Positions 1 through 9,263 are shown, counted from the first letter of the stretch. The stretch is 64,000 bases of DNA from Bacillota bacterium (GCA_023421245.1 JAEZTV010000034.1:1-64000); one strand, 5' to 3'. Numbers and translations are program-made. The notes: generated by a model not told the origin, from the letters alone.

Positions 1-402
1 CTTCGATAAACAGCTCCAAATTCACAATAGGCGTTCTAACAACTTGCCCATGAGGCCTCTTAACTGGCTTTCACCTCGACAATCTCTTTCTATCTTCTCT
101 GTCCAAGATGTTTGACAATCCTACACAATCACATTTTTTTGCATTTTGCACGAACGGGAGTTTTTCTTACAATAAATACAGATGAAGTTGTTGTAAGAAT
201 ACAGATAATATGCTATATATACAGTAATACTATAACTATATATGGTGTCTGCTTTTCAAGGATGATATCGGGGTATCCATACGGATATTCTTATTAATCC
301 ATCATGTTTTCTCTTTTTATTCTAACTGTGCACAAGGGGAACCGCTGCCCTGTGTCTGTTGTAAGATGCGTGTTATTTTGCGTAATTATAGTGCGAAATG
401 TA
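1..402. other. Left edge, no supported gene
   Basis: I see no convincing gene here. The stretch from about 110 to 300 is AT-rich and carries only short frames without a ribosome binding site. A minus-strand frame is open from roughly position 80 to the left edge, but its only start codon in view, a GTG near 25, has no ribosome binding site. It could be the 5' end of a gene outside the window, but this cannot be decided from the visible bases. Confidence 0.5.
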
Positions 403-431
403 TTGACAAACAGGCATTAACCCCCTATAAT
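403..431 (+). promoter_or_regulatory. SigA-type promoter for yceD-rpmF
   Basis: A perfect TTGACA (403-408) is followed after exactly 17 bases by a perfect TATAAT (426-431). This is a consensus vegetative promoter about 105 bases before the yceD start. The track-style longer frame starting at 366 would overlap it, which supports the later start at 537. Confidence 0.85.
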
Positions 432-536
432 ATATCCCGTGGCGTTATGAGCTGCCGAAACGGCGGCGTTTTTTGTCGGCTTCTTTTCTGCAAGTGTGTA
501 TCTGCCTTAATATTGATTGTTGGGAGGCTGTTTTTT

Positions 537-1031
537 ATGCTGATTGGGCTTCGTCAGCTTTTCGACAATGAGAACGAGCAGATTGCTCTTGACCACAAGT
601 TTGACCTTTCGCAGGTATCGCTTTGGGGCAGGTGTCCCTTTACGGCACCGGTTCATGTTGTGGGTGAGATTGCAAACCGAACAGGCATTGTCACACTTAC
701 TTACACTGCCACCTTTCAATTGGGTGCCGATTGTGACCGCTGTCTTGAGCCGTTTCAGCGCGCCGAGACACACCGCTTTGACCATGTATTGGTGCTGAGC
801 TTAAACGATGAAGAAACCGACGATTTTGTGGTGTTGGAGGATGCGACGCTTAACCTTACGGAGCTTGTTACATCTGACCTTGTTCTGACGGTTCCCGTCA
901 AGCTGCTGTGCAGCGGCGACTGTAAGGGTTTGTGTCAGATATGCGGTGCAAACCACAATCATACCGCTTGCTCCTGCGAAGTTAAGGAGCGTGACCCACG
1001 CTTGGCGGCACTGGAACAATTGCTTGATTAA
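537..1031 (+). CDS. yceD: YceD/DUF177 family protein
   Basis: A 164-residue member of the YceD (DUF177) family, linked in bacteria to 23S rRNA/50S biogenesis and nearly always found just before rpmF, as here. The C-terminal half carries the family's cysteine cluster: CDRC (mid-protein), then CSGDCKGLCQICG and CSCE near the end. It probably acts in the cytoplasm during ribosome assembly, but its molecular role is not settled. The ATG at 537 is chosen because it follows GGGAGG at 522-527 and lies downstream of a consensus promoter. The frame is open further upstream to 366, but that extension would start before the promoter. rpmF follows after 55 bases. Confidence 0.9.
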   Translation: MLIGLRQLFDNENEQIALDHKFDLSQVSLWGRCPFTAPVHVVGEIANRTGIVTLTYTATFQLGADCDRCLEPFQRAETHRFDHVLVLSLNDEETDDFVVLEDATLNLTELVTSDLVLTVPVKLLCSGDCKGLCQICGANHNHTACSCEVKERDPRLAALEQLLD

Positions 1032-1086
1032 GCGACCGGTTTATGCCGGCTTATCCATAAGTTTTAGGTATAAGGAGGTGCACGGC

Positions 1087-1269
1087 ATGGCTGTACCAAA
1101 GAGGAAAGTATCCAAGGCAAGACGAGACAAACGGCGCTCCAACGTATGGAAGCTTCCGCTTCCGGCTTTTAGCAAATGCACACAGTGCGGGGAACTAAAA
1201 ACGCCCCATAGGGTTTGCCCTAACTGCGGGTATTACAAGGGCAAAGAGATTCTTAAAAAAGAAGCATAG
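1087..1269 (+). CDS. rpmF: 50S ribosomal protein L32
   Basis: A 60-residue protein with the typical L32 N-terminus (MAVPKRKVSKARRDKRR) and two CxxC pairs, CTQC and CPNC. It is therefore the zinc-binding form of L32. It is part of the large ribosomal subunit near the peptidyl transferase region. The ATG at 1087 follows a strong TAAGGAGG-type site at 1071-1078. It is co-transcribed with yceD and closed by a hairpin terminator directly downstream. Confidence 0.98.
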   Translation: MAVPKRKVSKARRDKRRSNVWKLPLPAFSKCTQCGELKTPHRVCPNCGYYKGKEILKKEA

Positions 1270-1281
1270 TGCTGACCGCGA

Positions 1282-1310
1282 TAGAGAAGGGAGACCTTCT
1301 CTATTTTGTT
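1282..1310 (+). terminator. Rho-independent terminator after rpmF
   Basis: A perfect 9-bp stem (TAGAGAAGG, 1282-1290, with CCTTCTCTA, 1295-1303) closes a GAGA loop and runs into TTTTGTT. Confidence 0.85.
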
Positions 1311-1379
1311 ATCGGTCGTTTTACCGCGGTTTTGTTTTATGAAAGGTGAAACCAGTAACTTTAGTAAGGGTGACAGTCA

Positions 1380-2687
1380 ATGCCGGTGCTTATTTGCGGA
1401 GTAGATGCTCATTCCCCTGCCTTTCGCGCGGGGTTGCGTATGGGCGACACACTACTTTCTATTAACAATAATACGATAAACGACGTGCTGGATTATCGCT
1501 ATTACATGACCGATCGCATCCTGCACCTTGAATATCTGCGCGGCGGACAGCCCTTCTCAGCAGATATAAAAAAGGGCGAATATGAGGAGCTTGGTCTGGA
1601 ATTCGACACCTTTTTAATGGATGCACAGCGCTCGTGCAAAAATGGATGCATCTTCTGCTTTGTGGACCAGCTGCCCAAGGGTTTACGTGAGACGCTTTAT
1701 TTTAAAGACGATGATTCCCGCATGTCGTTTCTCCTGGGCAACTACATTACCCTTACCAATATGTCTGATGACGACATCCGGCGCATTGTTAAGATGAGGA
1801 TTAGCCCTATCAATGTATCGGTGCACACCACTAACCCCGGGCTGCGGGTGCAGATGATGAAAAACAAGCATTCGGGCGACAGCCTGCGGCACTTGAAAAC
1901 GCTTGCAGACGCCGGCATATGCATCAATGTACAGCTGGTGCTCTGCCCGGGGATAAACGACGGGGAGGAACTGGTGCGCAGCCTTGCCGACCTGTCTGGG
2001 CTGTATCCGGCGCTGGAAAGCATTGCGCTGGTACCGGTAGGCATTACGAAATACCGTGACGGGCTTGCTCCGCTTACGCCGTATACGATGGAAGGTGCCC
2101 GTGAAACCATTCGCATTGCAGGCGAGTTTTCCACGGCATTTTACGCAGAGCACGGCACCCGCCTTGCATATCCTGCAGATGAATTTTATATTAAAGCAGG
2201 GCTTCCCCTGCCCGACAGCGACTGCTACGAAGACTTTGCCCAGCTCGATAACGGCGTGGGTATGATTGCGCTGATGCGCGAGGAATTTTACGCTGAGCTT
2301 GCGGATACAAAGCCCTGCGATACCGTGCGCAGGGTCACGATAGCAACAGGTGCCGATGCACAGCCTTTTCTTGCCGAACTGGTTGACGCGCTCAAAGAAA
2401 AATGGCATAATCTAACCTGTGATGTAGTCGCAATCCGCAATCGTTTTTTTGGCGAGACCATTACGGTGGCGGGCCTTGTTACGGGTGGCGACTTGATTGC
2501 AGCGCTCAAGGGTAAAGACCTCGGCGAAGCGCTTCTGATTCCCGAGGTGATGCTGCGCCACGAAAAGGACATGTTCCTCGACAGCGTTACCGTCACCGAA
2601 GTCCGGCAGACGCTTGGCGTACCCATCCTGTGCGTGCCCTGCGGCGGTGCCGAGCTTTTGCGTACCGTGTGCGGATTGCATCCCTGA
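1380..2687 (+). CDS. DUF512 family protein with PDZ and radical-SAM-like motif
   Basis: A 435-residue protein of the DUF512 (YtlR/YfgK-type PDZ plus elongator-like) family. Residues 1-60 look like a PDZ domain (AFRAGLRMGDTLLSIN). Cysteines 86, 90 and 93 form a Cx3Cx2C motif (CKNGCIFC), as in radical-SAM [4Fe-4S] centres, followed by FVDQLPKGLR. The rest is the DUF512 domain. The reaction is unknown. In many Clostridia this gene sits immediately before der, and that linkage is kept here. The ATG at 1380 is preceded by a weak TAAGGGTGA site. It is separated from der by 189 bases in which I see no gene. Confidence 0.85.
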   Translation: MPVLICGVDAHSPAFRAGLRMGDTLLSINNNTINDVLDYRYYMTDRILHLEYLRGGQPFSADIKKGEYEELGLEFDTFLMDAQRSCKNGCIFCFVDQLPKGLRETLYFKDDDSRMSFLLGNYITLTNMSDDDIRRIVKMRISPINVSVHTTNPGLRVQMMKNKHSGDSLRHLKTLADAGICINVQLVLCPGINDGEELVRSLADLSGLYPALESIALVPVGITKYRDGLAPLTPYTMEGARETIRIAGEFSTAFYAEHGTRLAYPADEFYIKAGLPLPDSDCYEDFAQLDNGVGMIALMREEFYAELADTKPCDTVRRVTIATGADAQPFLAELVDALKEKWHNLTCDVVAIRNRFFGETITVAGLVTGGDLIAALKGKDLGEALLIPEVMLRHEKDMFLDSVTVTEVRQTLGVPILCVPCGGAELLRTVCGLHP

Positions 2688-2876
2688 AAACAGTGCGGCA
2701 TTATATGTTTTCTGCAGCTGTTGTTTTGCATGGTATGAAAGCACCATTTTTATGCCAATATAAAACGGAAGAATGAGTTTTGCCATACAGAAGAATGCTT
2801 TCTCCGCATCTATTTCAATCGGTTCTATGTCCCTTATTTGGGCATATGATCCCCGAAGAAAGGACAATACCCCAAT

Positions 2877-4205
2877 ATGTCAAAACCGATTATCGCAGTA
2901 GTAGGTCGTCCCAATGTGGGTAAATCTACACTGTTTAACAAAATCATAGGCCAGCGTCTTTCCATTGTAGAGGACACCCCCGGCGTAACGCGTGACCGCA
3001 TCTATGCGGAGTTTGATTGGCGCGGCAAAACCTGCATGCTTGCCGATACCGGCGGCATTGAGCCGTTTAGCGATGATGTTATTCTGTCGCAGATGCGCAG
3101 GCAGGCAACCCTTGCAATAGAAAGTGCCGATGTTATCATCCTTGTCACCGACGTGCGCTCCGGCGTTACCGCGACCGATGCGGAAGTGGCATCTATGCTG
3201 CTCAAAAGCGGAAAGCCCATTGTGCTTTGCGTCAATAAATGCGATGCACTTGGTGATCCGCCCGCCGATTTTTACGAGTTTTACAACTTAGGCCTAGGTG
3301 ACCCTGTTGCGGTATCTTCCGTACACGGGCATGGTACGGGCGATCTGCTTGACGCCGTATATGAAAAGCTCGGCGATTTTGATGATACCGATTACGGTGA
3401 GGAATATATCAAGGTTGCGGTAATCGGGAAACCGAATGTTGGGAAATCATCGCTCATTAACCGTGTTGCGGGGGAGGAGCGCGTTATTGTTTCTGATATT
3501 CCGGGCACCACGCGCGACGCGGTGGATACGGTGGTTGAAAACGAAAACGGACGCTTTGTGTTTATCGATACCGCAGGCATCCGCCGCAAGGCGCGGGTGG
3601 ATGAGGCGATAGAAAAGTACAGTGTGCTGCGTTCGTACATGGCGGTAGACCGTGCGGATGTATGCGTGGTGATTATCGATGCCCTCGAAGGCTTTACCGA
3701 GCAGGACTCCAAAGTGGCGGGCTATGCTCACGAGCAGGGCAAGGCAAGCATTATTGCCGTTAACAAGTGGGATGCGGTGGAAAAAGACGGCCGCACCATG
3801 GATGAATACAGCAAGAGCCTTGCCGAGAATTTTAGCTTTATGTCCTATGTGCCGTTCATCTTTATCTCCGCCAAAACAGGGCAGCGGGTCGATAAGCTGT
3901 ACGATATGATAAAGCATGTTCACGACCAGAACGCGGCGCGCATCTCCACCGGCAAGCTCAACGAGGTGCTTGCATATGCAACTGCGCGCGTACAGCCGCC
4001 GTCGGATAAAGGCAAGCGGCTTAAGATATTCTATATTACACAGGCAAGCACAAAGCCCCCGACCTTCGTGTGCTTTGTCAACCGTGCCCAGCTGTTCCAT
4101 TTTTCCTATCAACGGTATCTCGAAAACCAGATTCGCGAAACATTTGGTCTTACCGGTACGCCAATACGCATGATCGTTCGGGAGCGCGGTGACGGCAAGG
4201 CCTGA
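2877..4205 (+). CDS. der: Ribosome biogenesis GTPase Der (EngA)
   Basis: A 442-residue double-GTPase of normal family length. It has two tandem G domains: the first P-loop GRPNVGKS at residues 10-17 with DTPGVTRDR and NKCD, the second GKPNVGKS near residue 185 with DIPGTTRDA and NKWD. A KH-like C-terminal domain (about residues 355-442) follows. Der is needed for 50S subunit maturation in the cytoplasm. The ATG at 2877 follows GAAGAAAGGA. The neighbours DUF512 and plsY are the usual Clostridia context. Confidence 0.97.
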   Translation: MSKPIIAVVGRPNVGKSTLFNKIIGQRLSIVEDTPGVTRDRIYAEFDWRGKTCMLADTGGIEPFSDDVILSQMRRQATLAIESADVIILVTDVRSGVTATDAEVASMLLKSGKPIVLCVNKCDALGDPPADFYEFYNLGLGDPVAVSSVHGHGTGDLLDAVYEKLGDFDDTDYGEEYIKVAVIGKPNVGKSSLINRVAGEERVIVSDIPGTTRDAVDTVVENENGRFVFIDTAGIRRKARVDEAIEKYSVLRSYMAVDRADVCVVIIDALEGFTEQDSKVAGYAHEQGKASIIAVNKWDAVEKDGRTMDEYSKSLAENFSFMSYVPFIFISAKTGQRVDKLYDMIKHVHDQNAARISTGKLNEVLAYATARVQPPSDKGKRLKIFYITQASTKPPTFVCFVNRAQLFHFSYQRYLENQIRETFGLTGTPIRMIVRERGDGKA

Positions 4206-4294
4206 CGAGCCAGCGTTTGAAATGATCGACGCAGCGTGTATTCTCTGTATATCATCCTGAATATTAGACATAAACGGAAGGGTATGAATGTTTC

Positions 4295-4939
4295 ATGGCT
4301 ACTCAGGTATTATATGTTGTTCTTACCGCAGTGGTATCTTATCTGCTTGGCAGCATAAGCTTTGCGGTTATTGTATCGCGCACACTGGCAAAAAAGGATG
4401 TGCGTGAGTACGGCAGTGGCAATGCGGGGCTTACCAATGTAGTGCGAAACTTTGGCAAGCTGCCGGGCATCTTAACGCTGCTGGGCGACTTCTCTAAGGG
4501 CGTTGCATCGGTGGTGTTGGGCAGGGTTATTTTTGAACACTTGGCCCAGCTTAATCCGCAGTATGGCGCATGTGTGGCGGGGCTGTTTGTAATTCTCGGG
4601 CATATATTCCCGATCTTTTTTGGGTTTAAAGGCGGAAAGGGTGTGCTTACCACAGCAGGCATCGCCCTGATGATTGATCCGCGCGTGTTTGTCATCGTAA
4701 TTTCGCTGTTTCTCATCATCTTTTTCATTACCAGAATTGTATCGATATCCTCCATCATAGCCGCGGTTGCCTACCCCGTTACGACATGCCTGATCAACGT
4801 ATGGCTGCAGCAGCCTGTGCTGGTGGATACTCTGCTTACCGCCTGTATCGGCGCAATTTTAATCTATATGCACCGTGCGAACATAAAGCGCTTGATTGCC
4901 GGAACCGAGCCGAAGTTTCAGCGCAAAAAGAAGGACTGA
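4295..4939 (+). CDS. plsY: Glycerol-3-phosphate acyltransferase PlsY
   Basis: A 214-residue integral membrane acyltransferase that moves an acyl group from acyl-phosphate to glycerol-3-phosphate, the first step of phospholipid synthesis. Visible PlsY motifs are GSxNxGxTN (YGSGNAGLTN, about residues 40-49) and the glycine-rich FKGGKG in the loop near residue 110, together with several membrane segments. It is followed by gpsA, which makes its glycerol-3-phosphate substrate, so the two form a lipid-precursor pair. Confidence 0.96.
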   Translation: MATQVLYVVLTAVVSYLLGSISFAVIVSRTLAKKDVREYGSGNAGLTNVVRNFGKLPGILTLLGDFSKGVASVVLGRVIFEHLAQLNPQYGACVAGLFVILGHIFPIFFGFKGGKGVLTTAGIALMIDPRVFVIVISLFLIIFFITRIVSISSIIAAVAYPVTTCLINVWLQQPVLVDTLLTACIGAILIYMHRANIKRLIAGTEPKFQRKKKD

Positions 4940-4968
4940 ACTCCACTACGTGGACAGGAGGCGTTTTT

Positions 4969-5994
4969 TTGAAAATATCCGTGTTGGGTGCGGGGGGCTT
5001 TGGCATCGCTCTCGCGGTAATGACTGCGAACAACGACCACGATGTTACGTTATGGTCAGCGTTTGAGGACGAGGTTACCCTGCTCTCGCAACAAAGGGAG
5101 AACAGGCGGCTTTTGCCGGGCATTAAGTTGCCCGATTCGGTTAAGCTTACCACCGATGTTGCATGTGCATCAGGCTGTGATCTTGTAATCTTTGCGGTAC
5201 CCTCGGGAGCCGTAATGGAGGTTGCACAGCGCTTTTCTCATGTCATCGCCCCGGAAATCGTTGTAGTAAACGTCGGTAAAGGATTGGAAGAAACCAGCTT
5301 AAAGCGCCTGTCGGAGGTGCTTGCTCAGCACTTGCCGCACAACAGGATTGTGGTGCTTTCAGGCCCTTCTCACGCCGAGGAGGTCGCGCGCGGCGTACCG
5401 ACCACCGTTGTGGCGGCAAGCACTGACCATAAGGCGGCTGAATTTGTGCAGGATGCGCTGATGAACGCATCGCTGCGCATCTACGTCAATGATGATGTTG
5501 TAGGTGTCGAGCTTGGCGGAGCACTTAAAAATATCATCGCCCTTGCGGCGGGGATCCTCGATGGGCTGCAGCTTGGCGACAACAGCAAGGCGGCTCTTAT
5601 GACACGCGGCATTACCGAGATGGCTCGCTTGGGTGTGCGCTTAGGCGGGCGTACCGAGACGTTTGCGGGGCTCTCAGGTTTTGGAGACCTGATTGTTACG
5701 TGTACCAGCATGCATTCGCGCAACCGCCGTGCAGGCATTTTGATCGGACAGGGTAAAACGGCGCAGCAAGCCATCCGCGAGATTGGTATGACGGTGGAAG
5801 GCTACCGCAGTGCGCTGTGTGCCTTCCGCCTTGCGCAAAGCGTTGGGGTCGAGATGCCTATTGTCAACGAGGTGTACCGCGTCTTGTACGAGGATAAAAG
5901 TGCAAAGGACGCACTGGCTGACCTGATGGCTCGCCCCAAAAAACACGAGGACGAGGAGATATGGCTCTACGCAGCAAAAGAGGAACAGAAATAG
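4969..5994 (+). CDS. gpsA: Glycerol-3-phosphate dehydrogenase [NAD(P)+]
   Basis: A 341-residue GpsA that reduces dihydroxyacetone phosphate to sn-glycerol-3-phosphate. The N-terminal dinucleotide-binding GAGGFG is at residues 7-12, and the C-terminal domain includes the lysine-containing GVELGGALKN motif and GLSGFGDLIVTC. The start is a TTG at 4969: AGGAGG at 4956-4961 lies 7 bases upstream and the protein then begins LKISVLGAGG, as in the family. Frames starting further upstream would overlap plsY out of register. It is 29 bases after plsY and very likely in the same operon. Confidence 0.95.
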   Translation: MKISVLGAGGFGIALAVMTANNDHDVTLWSAFEDEVTLLSQQRENRRLLPGIKLPDSVKLTTDVACASGCDLVIFAVPSGAVMEVAQRFSHVIAPEIVVVNVGKGLEETSLKRLSEVLAQHLPHNRIVVLSGPSHAEEVARGVPTTVVAASTDHKAAEFVQDALMNASLRIYVNDDVVGVELGGALKNIIALAAGILDGLQLGDNSKAALMTRGITEMARLGVRLGGRTETFAGLSGFGDLIVTCTSMHSRNRRAGILIGQGKTAQQAIREIGMTVEGYRSALCAFRLAQSVGVEMPIVNEVYRVLYEDKSAKDALADLMARPKKHEDEEIWLYAAKEEQK

Positions 5995-6003
5995 TATAAA
6001 ATG

Positions 6004-6040
6004 AAGGCCGCGGGATGCTGTTCCGCGGCTTTGACACTTT
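6004..6040 (+). terminator. Terminator after gpsA
   Basis: A 7-bp perfect GC-rich stem (GCCGCGG, 6007-6013; CCGCGGC, 6023-6029) is extended by wobble and A-T pairs and followed by TTTGACACTTTTT. The tail also contains the -35 box of the dapF promoter. Confidence 0.65.
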
Positions 6041-6060
6041 TTATGCGTTTTTCATATGAT
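6031..6060 (+). promoter_or_regulatory. SigA-type promoter for dapF
   Basis: TTGACA (6031-6036) and TATGAT (6055-6060) are separated by 18 bases, about 45 bases before the dapF start. The -35 box sits in the 3' flank of the gpsA terminator. Confidence 0.7.
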
Positions 6061-6103
6061 AGGGTACACGACAGCATGAAAAACGTATGAAAGGGTGGTG
6101 TTT

Positions 6104-6967
6104 TTGCTTTTTTCCAAGATGCACGGTGCGGGTAACGACTACATCTTTGTCAACTGCATCCAACAAACCGAAACAGGGAAGATAAACAGCACAGAGCCCG
6201 CGCTGACACACCCGCAGGCACTGGCACGGCTCGTGAGCGACCGGCATTTTGGCATCGGCGGTGACGGCTTGGTGCTCATCTGCCCGTCTCGGGTAGCCGA
6301 CGCCGCAATGTACATGTACAACGCCGACGGCAGCGAGGGTGCCATGTGCGGCAACGCCATCCGCTGCGTGGGCAGATATCTGTATGACAAGGGAATCATG
6401 AAAAAGCCCGAGATTACGGTGGAAACCGTATCAGGGGTAAAACAGCTAACGCTCACCATCCGCGAAGAAACGGTACAGAGCGTCACGGTAAATATGGGTG
6501 CGCCGGTTTTTGCACCGCAGCAGATTCCTATAACCGCCGATGGTGTTGATTTTATCGACCGACCCGTAGTGGTGGATGGAAAAACGCTGCATGCCACTGC
6601 ACTTTCTATGGGAAACCCGCACTGGGTGTTTTTTATAGAAGATGTCGATACACTTGACTTAAATGCAATCGGCCCGCTGTTTGAATGGCACGAACTTTTC
6701 CCCAAACGCGTAAACACTGAGTTTGTCGAGGTAAAGGATGGGCATCTCAAGATGCGGGTATGGGAACGCGGCAGCGGCGAAACGCTTGCCTGCGGCACCG
6801 GCGCGTGTGCGGCAGCGGTGGCTGCCTGTGTGTGCGGATACGCAGGGCGCACCGTCCGGTTAACCTTGCGCGGCGGCACACTTACCGTGCGGTGGGATGA
6901 GCAAAGCGACGACGTCTTTTTAACCGGAAACGCCGAGCATGTATTTGACGGAGAAATCTATTTTTAG
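6104..6967 (+). CDS. dapF: Diaminopimelate epimerase
   Basis: A 287-residue epimerase converting LL- to meso-diaminopimelate for peptidoglycan and lysine. Both active-site cysteines of the cofactor-free mechanism are seen: MCGNAIRC in the N-terminal half and ACGTGACAA in the C-terminal half. The N-terminus KMHGAGND matches the family. The start is taken as TTG 6104, because AAGGGTGG at 6091-6098 is the ribosome binding site. The GTG at 6095 lies inside that site, and starting at TTG gives the usual xFxKMHG beginning. It is followed by dapL, the preceding enzyme of the aminotransferase pathway. Confidence 0.94.
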   Translation: MLFSKMHGAGNDYIFVNCIQQTETGKINSTEPALTHPQALARLVSDRHFGIGGDGLVLICPSRVADAAMYMYNADGSEGAMCGNAIRCVGRYLYDKGIMKKPEITVETVSGVKQLTLTIREETVQSVTVNMGAPVFAPQQIPITADGVDFIDRPVVVDGKTLHATALSMGNPHWVFFIEDVDTLDLNAIGPLFEWHELFPKRVNTEFVEVKDGHLKMRVWERGSGETLACGTGACAAAVAACVCGYAGRTVRLTLRGGTLTVRWDEQSDDVFLTGNAEHVFDGEIYF

Positions 6968-6973
6968 TATAAT
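6945..6973 (+). promoter_or_regulatory. SigA-type promoter for dapL
   Basis: TTGACG (6945-6950) lies inside the 3' end of dapF, and TATAAT (6968-6973) begins right at its stop codon, with a 17-base spacer. dapL can therefore be transcribed independently of dapF. Confidence 0.75.
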
Positions 6974-7043
6974 ACAAGAAATATAAGCAGATATAAATAA
7001 AACAATTATTAGACCAATTATAGTTGGGAAAGGACGATAAAAA

Positions 7044-8237
7044 ATGGCTTACAGCAATCCGAATTACGAGCAGTTAAAAGGCGCTTACCTATTTGCCGAG
7101 GTGGCAAGACGCAGCAGAGAGTACAAGGAGGCGCATCCCGACAAGCGGGTCATCAGCCTTGGTATCGGCGATATTACCCTGCCGCTTGCACCGGCAGTTG
7201 TCGACGCCATGCATAAGGCAGTGGACGATATGGCGAAAAAGGAGACCCTTTACGGTTACGGGCCTTATGAGGGATATGATTTTCTTTTGGCGAAAATTGT
7301 CGAGCACGACTATCGTGCGCGCGGCGTGGAGATTGACAAGAGTGAGATATTCGTAAACGACGGCGCTAAAAGTGATACCGGCAATATCGGCGATATCCTT
7401 TGCACCCAAAATACGGTGCTGATTGCCGACCCCGCTTACCCCGTATATATCGACACCAATGTTATGAGCGGACGCAGCGTAACGCTGCTGCCCTGTACCG
7501 AGAAGACCGGCTTTATACCGGTACCGCCCAAAGAGGGGTACGATCTTGTGTACCTGTGCTCACCAAACAACCCCACCGGCTCTGTGATGAACAAGGAGCA
7601 GCTTGCGGCATGGGTGCGGTACGCAAAGCAGCATGGTTCGGTTTTATTGTTTGACGGCGCGTACGAGTCGTTTATCAAAGATCCTGAGTTGCCGCGTTCC
7701 ATCTATGAGGTAGAGGGTGCCAAAGAGGTTGCCATTGAGTTTCGCAGCTTTTCTAAAACTGCGGGCTTTACGGGTGTGCGCTGCGGTTATACCGTAGTGC
7801 CCAAAGCGCTCAAGCTCAAAGGGTTGGGCGGCGAGATGAGCGCAAACGAGCTGTGGTACCGCAGACAGAGCACAAAGTTTAACGGAACCTCCTATATCAC
7901 CCAGCGCGGCGCGGAAGCGGTCTATTCCGCCGAGGGGAAGCGGCAGGTGATGCAAAACATTGATTTCTACCTTGAGAACGTCGCCATCATTAAAAAAGCC
8001 TTGGATGCTCTGGGCATCGAGTGTATTGGCGGTGCAAACTCGCCCTATATCTGGCTGAAATGCCCGAGTGGACTATCGTCGTGGGAGTTTTTTGATAAGC
8101 TGCTGCACGAGTGCAATGTCATCGGCACGCCCGGCGAAGGCTTTGGCGAATGCGGCAAGGGCTGGTTCCGCTTAACCGGCTTTGGCAGCCGCGAGGATAC
8201 CGTCACAGCTGTAGAACGTCTTACTGCGCTGAAATAA
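7044..8237 (+). CDS. dapL: LL-diaminopimelate aminotransferase
   Basis: A 397-residue class I/II PLP aminotransferase of the DapL type. It makes LL-diaminopimelate directly from tetrahydrodipicolinate and glutamate, bypassing DapD/E/C. The PLP lysine is in SFSKTAGFTG (about residue 235). Family signatures include FVNDGAKSD near residue 108, CSPNNPTG near residue 172 and FNGTSYITQRGAEAVY near residue 280. The ATG at 7044 follows GGGAAAGGA. Together with dapF it provides the end of the cell-wall diaminopimelate branch. Confidence 0.96.
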   Translation: MAYSNPNYEQLKGAYLFAEVARRSREYKEAHPDKRVISLGIGDITLPLAPAVVDAMHKAVDDMAKKETLYGYGPYEGYDFLLAKIVEHDYRARGVEIDKSEIFVNDGAKSDTGNIGDILCTQNTVLIADPAYPVYIDTNVMSGRSVTLLPCTEKTGFIPVPPKEGYDLVYLCSPNNPTGSVMNKEQLAAWVRYAKQHGSVLLFDGAYESFIKDPELPRSIYEVEGAKEVAIEFRSFSKTAGFTGVRCGYTVVPKALKLKGLGGEMSANELWYRRQSTKFNGTSYITQRGAEAVYSAEGKRQVMQNIDFYLENVAIIKKALDALGIECIGGANSPYIWLKCPSGLSSWEFFDKLLHECNVIGTPGEGFGECGKGWFRLTGFGSREDTVTAVERLTALK

Positions 8238-8267
8238 TCTTTTAACGCGGCAATAAGAATGCAAAAT

Positions 8268-8304
8268 AAAATGTTGGGGGCATTGCGCAACCAACATTTT
8301 GTTG
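8268..8304 (+). terminator. Terminator after dapL
   Basis: A perfect 10-bp stem (AAAATGTTGG, 8268-8277; CCAACATTTT, 8291-8300) ends in TTTTGTTG. Confidence 0.75.
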
Positions 8305-8330
8305 TATCCGCACATTCAATGCATTATAAT
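8302..8330 (+). promoter_or_regulatory. SigA-type promoter for the metF-metH unit
   Basis: TTGTAT (8302-8307) and TATAAT (8325-8330) are 17 bases apart, just after the dapL terminator and 37 bases before metF. I see no SAM riboswitch in this short leader. Confidence 0.65.
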
Positions 8331-8366
8331 GGGTTTAGTGCTTTGGCAAAAAGGAGCTTGATATCA

Positions 8367-9263
8367 ATGAGAATCAGTGAGATTTTTAAAACAAAGCGGG
8401 TGGTGTACTCTTTTGAGGTATTCCCCCCAAAAAAGACATCCTCTGTAGAGACCATCTACAATACAATCAATGCGCTGGGTGATCTTCATCCGGATTACAT
8501 TAGTGTTACCTATGGTGCGGGTGGCGATGGCGGCGATAAAACCTGCGAGCTTGCCACCTTAATAAAGCAAAAGCACGGCATAGAACCGCTTGCGCACATC
8601 ACCTGCATCAACTCAAACAAACAACAGGTAAGGGATACCTTGGAGGAATTTAAACGCAGCGGGATAGAAAACGTCCTTGCCCTGCGCGGCGACCGTGCAC
8701 CCGACATGCCTGTGCAGACCGATTTTCGGTATGCAAGTGATCTTGTCCGCTTTATTCGCACACACTCCGATTTTGGAATTGCGGGTGCTTGCTATCCGGA
8801 AGGTCACCCCGAGTGTGACTTGCTGGAAAAGGATATTGAGCATCTCAAACACAAGGTGGATATGGGCATTACGCACCTCAATAGTCAGCTGTTTTTTGAC
8901 AATGACGATTTCTACCGCTTTCTTGATCTGATTCGCCGTAAGGGCATCACCGTGCCGGTGCAGGCGGGCATTATGCCAGTGAGCAATACAAAACAGATTG
9001 AGCGCATGGTATCCATGACAGGCGCGAAGCTGCCCGGCAAGTTTAGCCGTATCATAGCCCGCTACGGGCACAACCCGCAAGCGCTGCGCGACGCCGGCAT
9101 TGCCTATGCCACCGAGCAGATTATTGACCTTGTGGCAAGCGGGGTGGATGGCATCCACCTTTACACGATGAATCAGCCGCCGATTGCGCGCAAAATTACC
9201 GAAAGCATTGCATCCCTGCTGGAGGACAGCAACCAAAAAGAAAGCGAGACCCCCATGGTATGA
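8367..9263 (+). CDS. metF: Methylenetetrahydrofolate reductase
   Basis: A 298-residue MetF/MTHFR TIM-barrel flavoprotein that reduces 5,10-methylene-THF to 5-methyl-THF. Recognisable family segments are VYSFEVFPPK near the N-terminus with the active-site glutamate, HITCIN, NVLALRGDRAP and GITHLNSQLFFDNDDFYRF. The ATG at 8367 has AAGGAG at 8351-8356. Upstream in-frame ATGs lie in the dapL terminator/promoter region. The stop overlaps the next start by 4 bases (ATGA), so metF is translationally coupled to the MetH reactivation protein and supplies the methyl donor used by MetH. Confidence 0.96.
   Translation: MRISEIFKTKRVVYSFEVFPPKKTSSVETIYNTINALGDLHPDYISVTYGAGGDGGDKTCELATLIKQKHGIEPLAHITCINSNKQQVRDTLEEFKRSGIENVLALRGDRAPDMPVQTDFRYASDLVRFIRTHSDFGIAGACYPEGHPECDLLEKDIEHLKHKVDMGITHLNSQLFFDNDDFYRFLDLIRRKGITVPVQAGIMPVSNTKQIERMVSMTGAKLPGKFSRIIARYGHNPQALRDAGIAYATEQIIDLVASGVDGIHLYTMNQPPIARKITESIASLLEDSNQKESETPMV

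Noticed and set aside
112..297. 61-residue plus-strand frame near the left edge
   Set aside because: AT-rich sequence, no ribosome binding site and no recognisable protein motif.
1683..2408. 241-residue minus-strand frame
   Set aside because: It is a shadow of the DUF512 gene, rich in Cys/His/Arg as antisense frames typically are.
3447..4271. 274-residue minus-strand frame
   Set aside because: It is antisense to the second G domain and KH-like domain of der.
8238..8366. Possible SAM riboswitch before metF
   Set aside because: Only a dapL terminator and a SigA promoter are visible, and the leader is too short for a SAM riboswitch.
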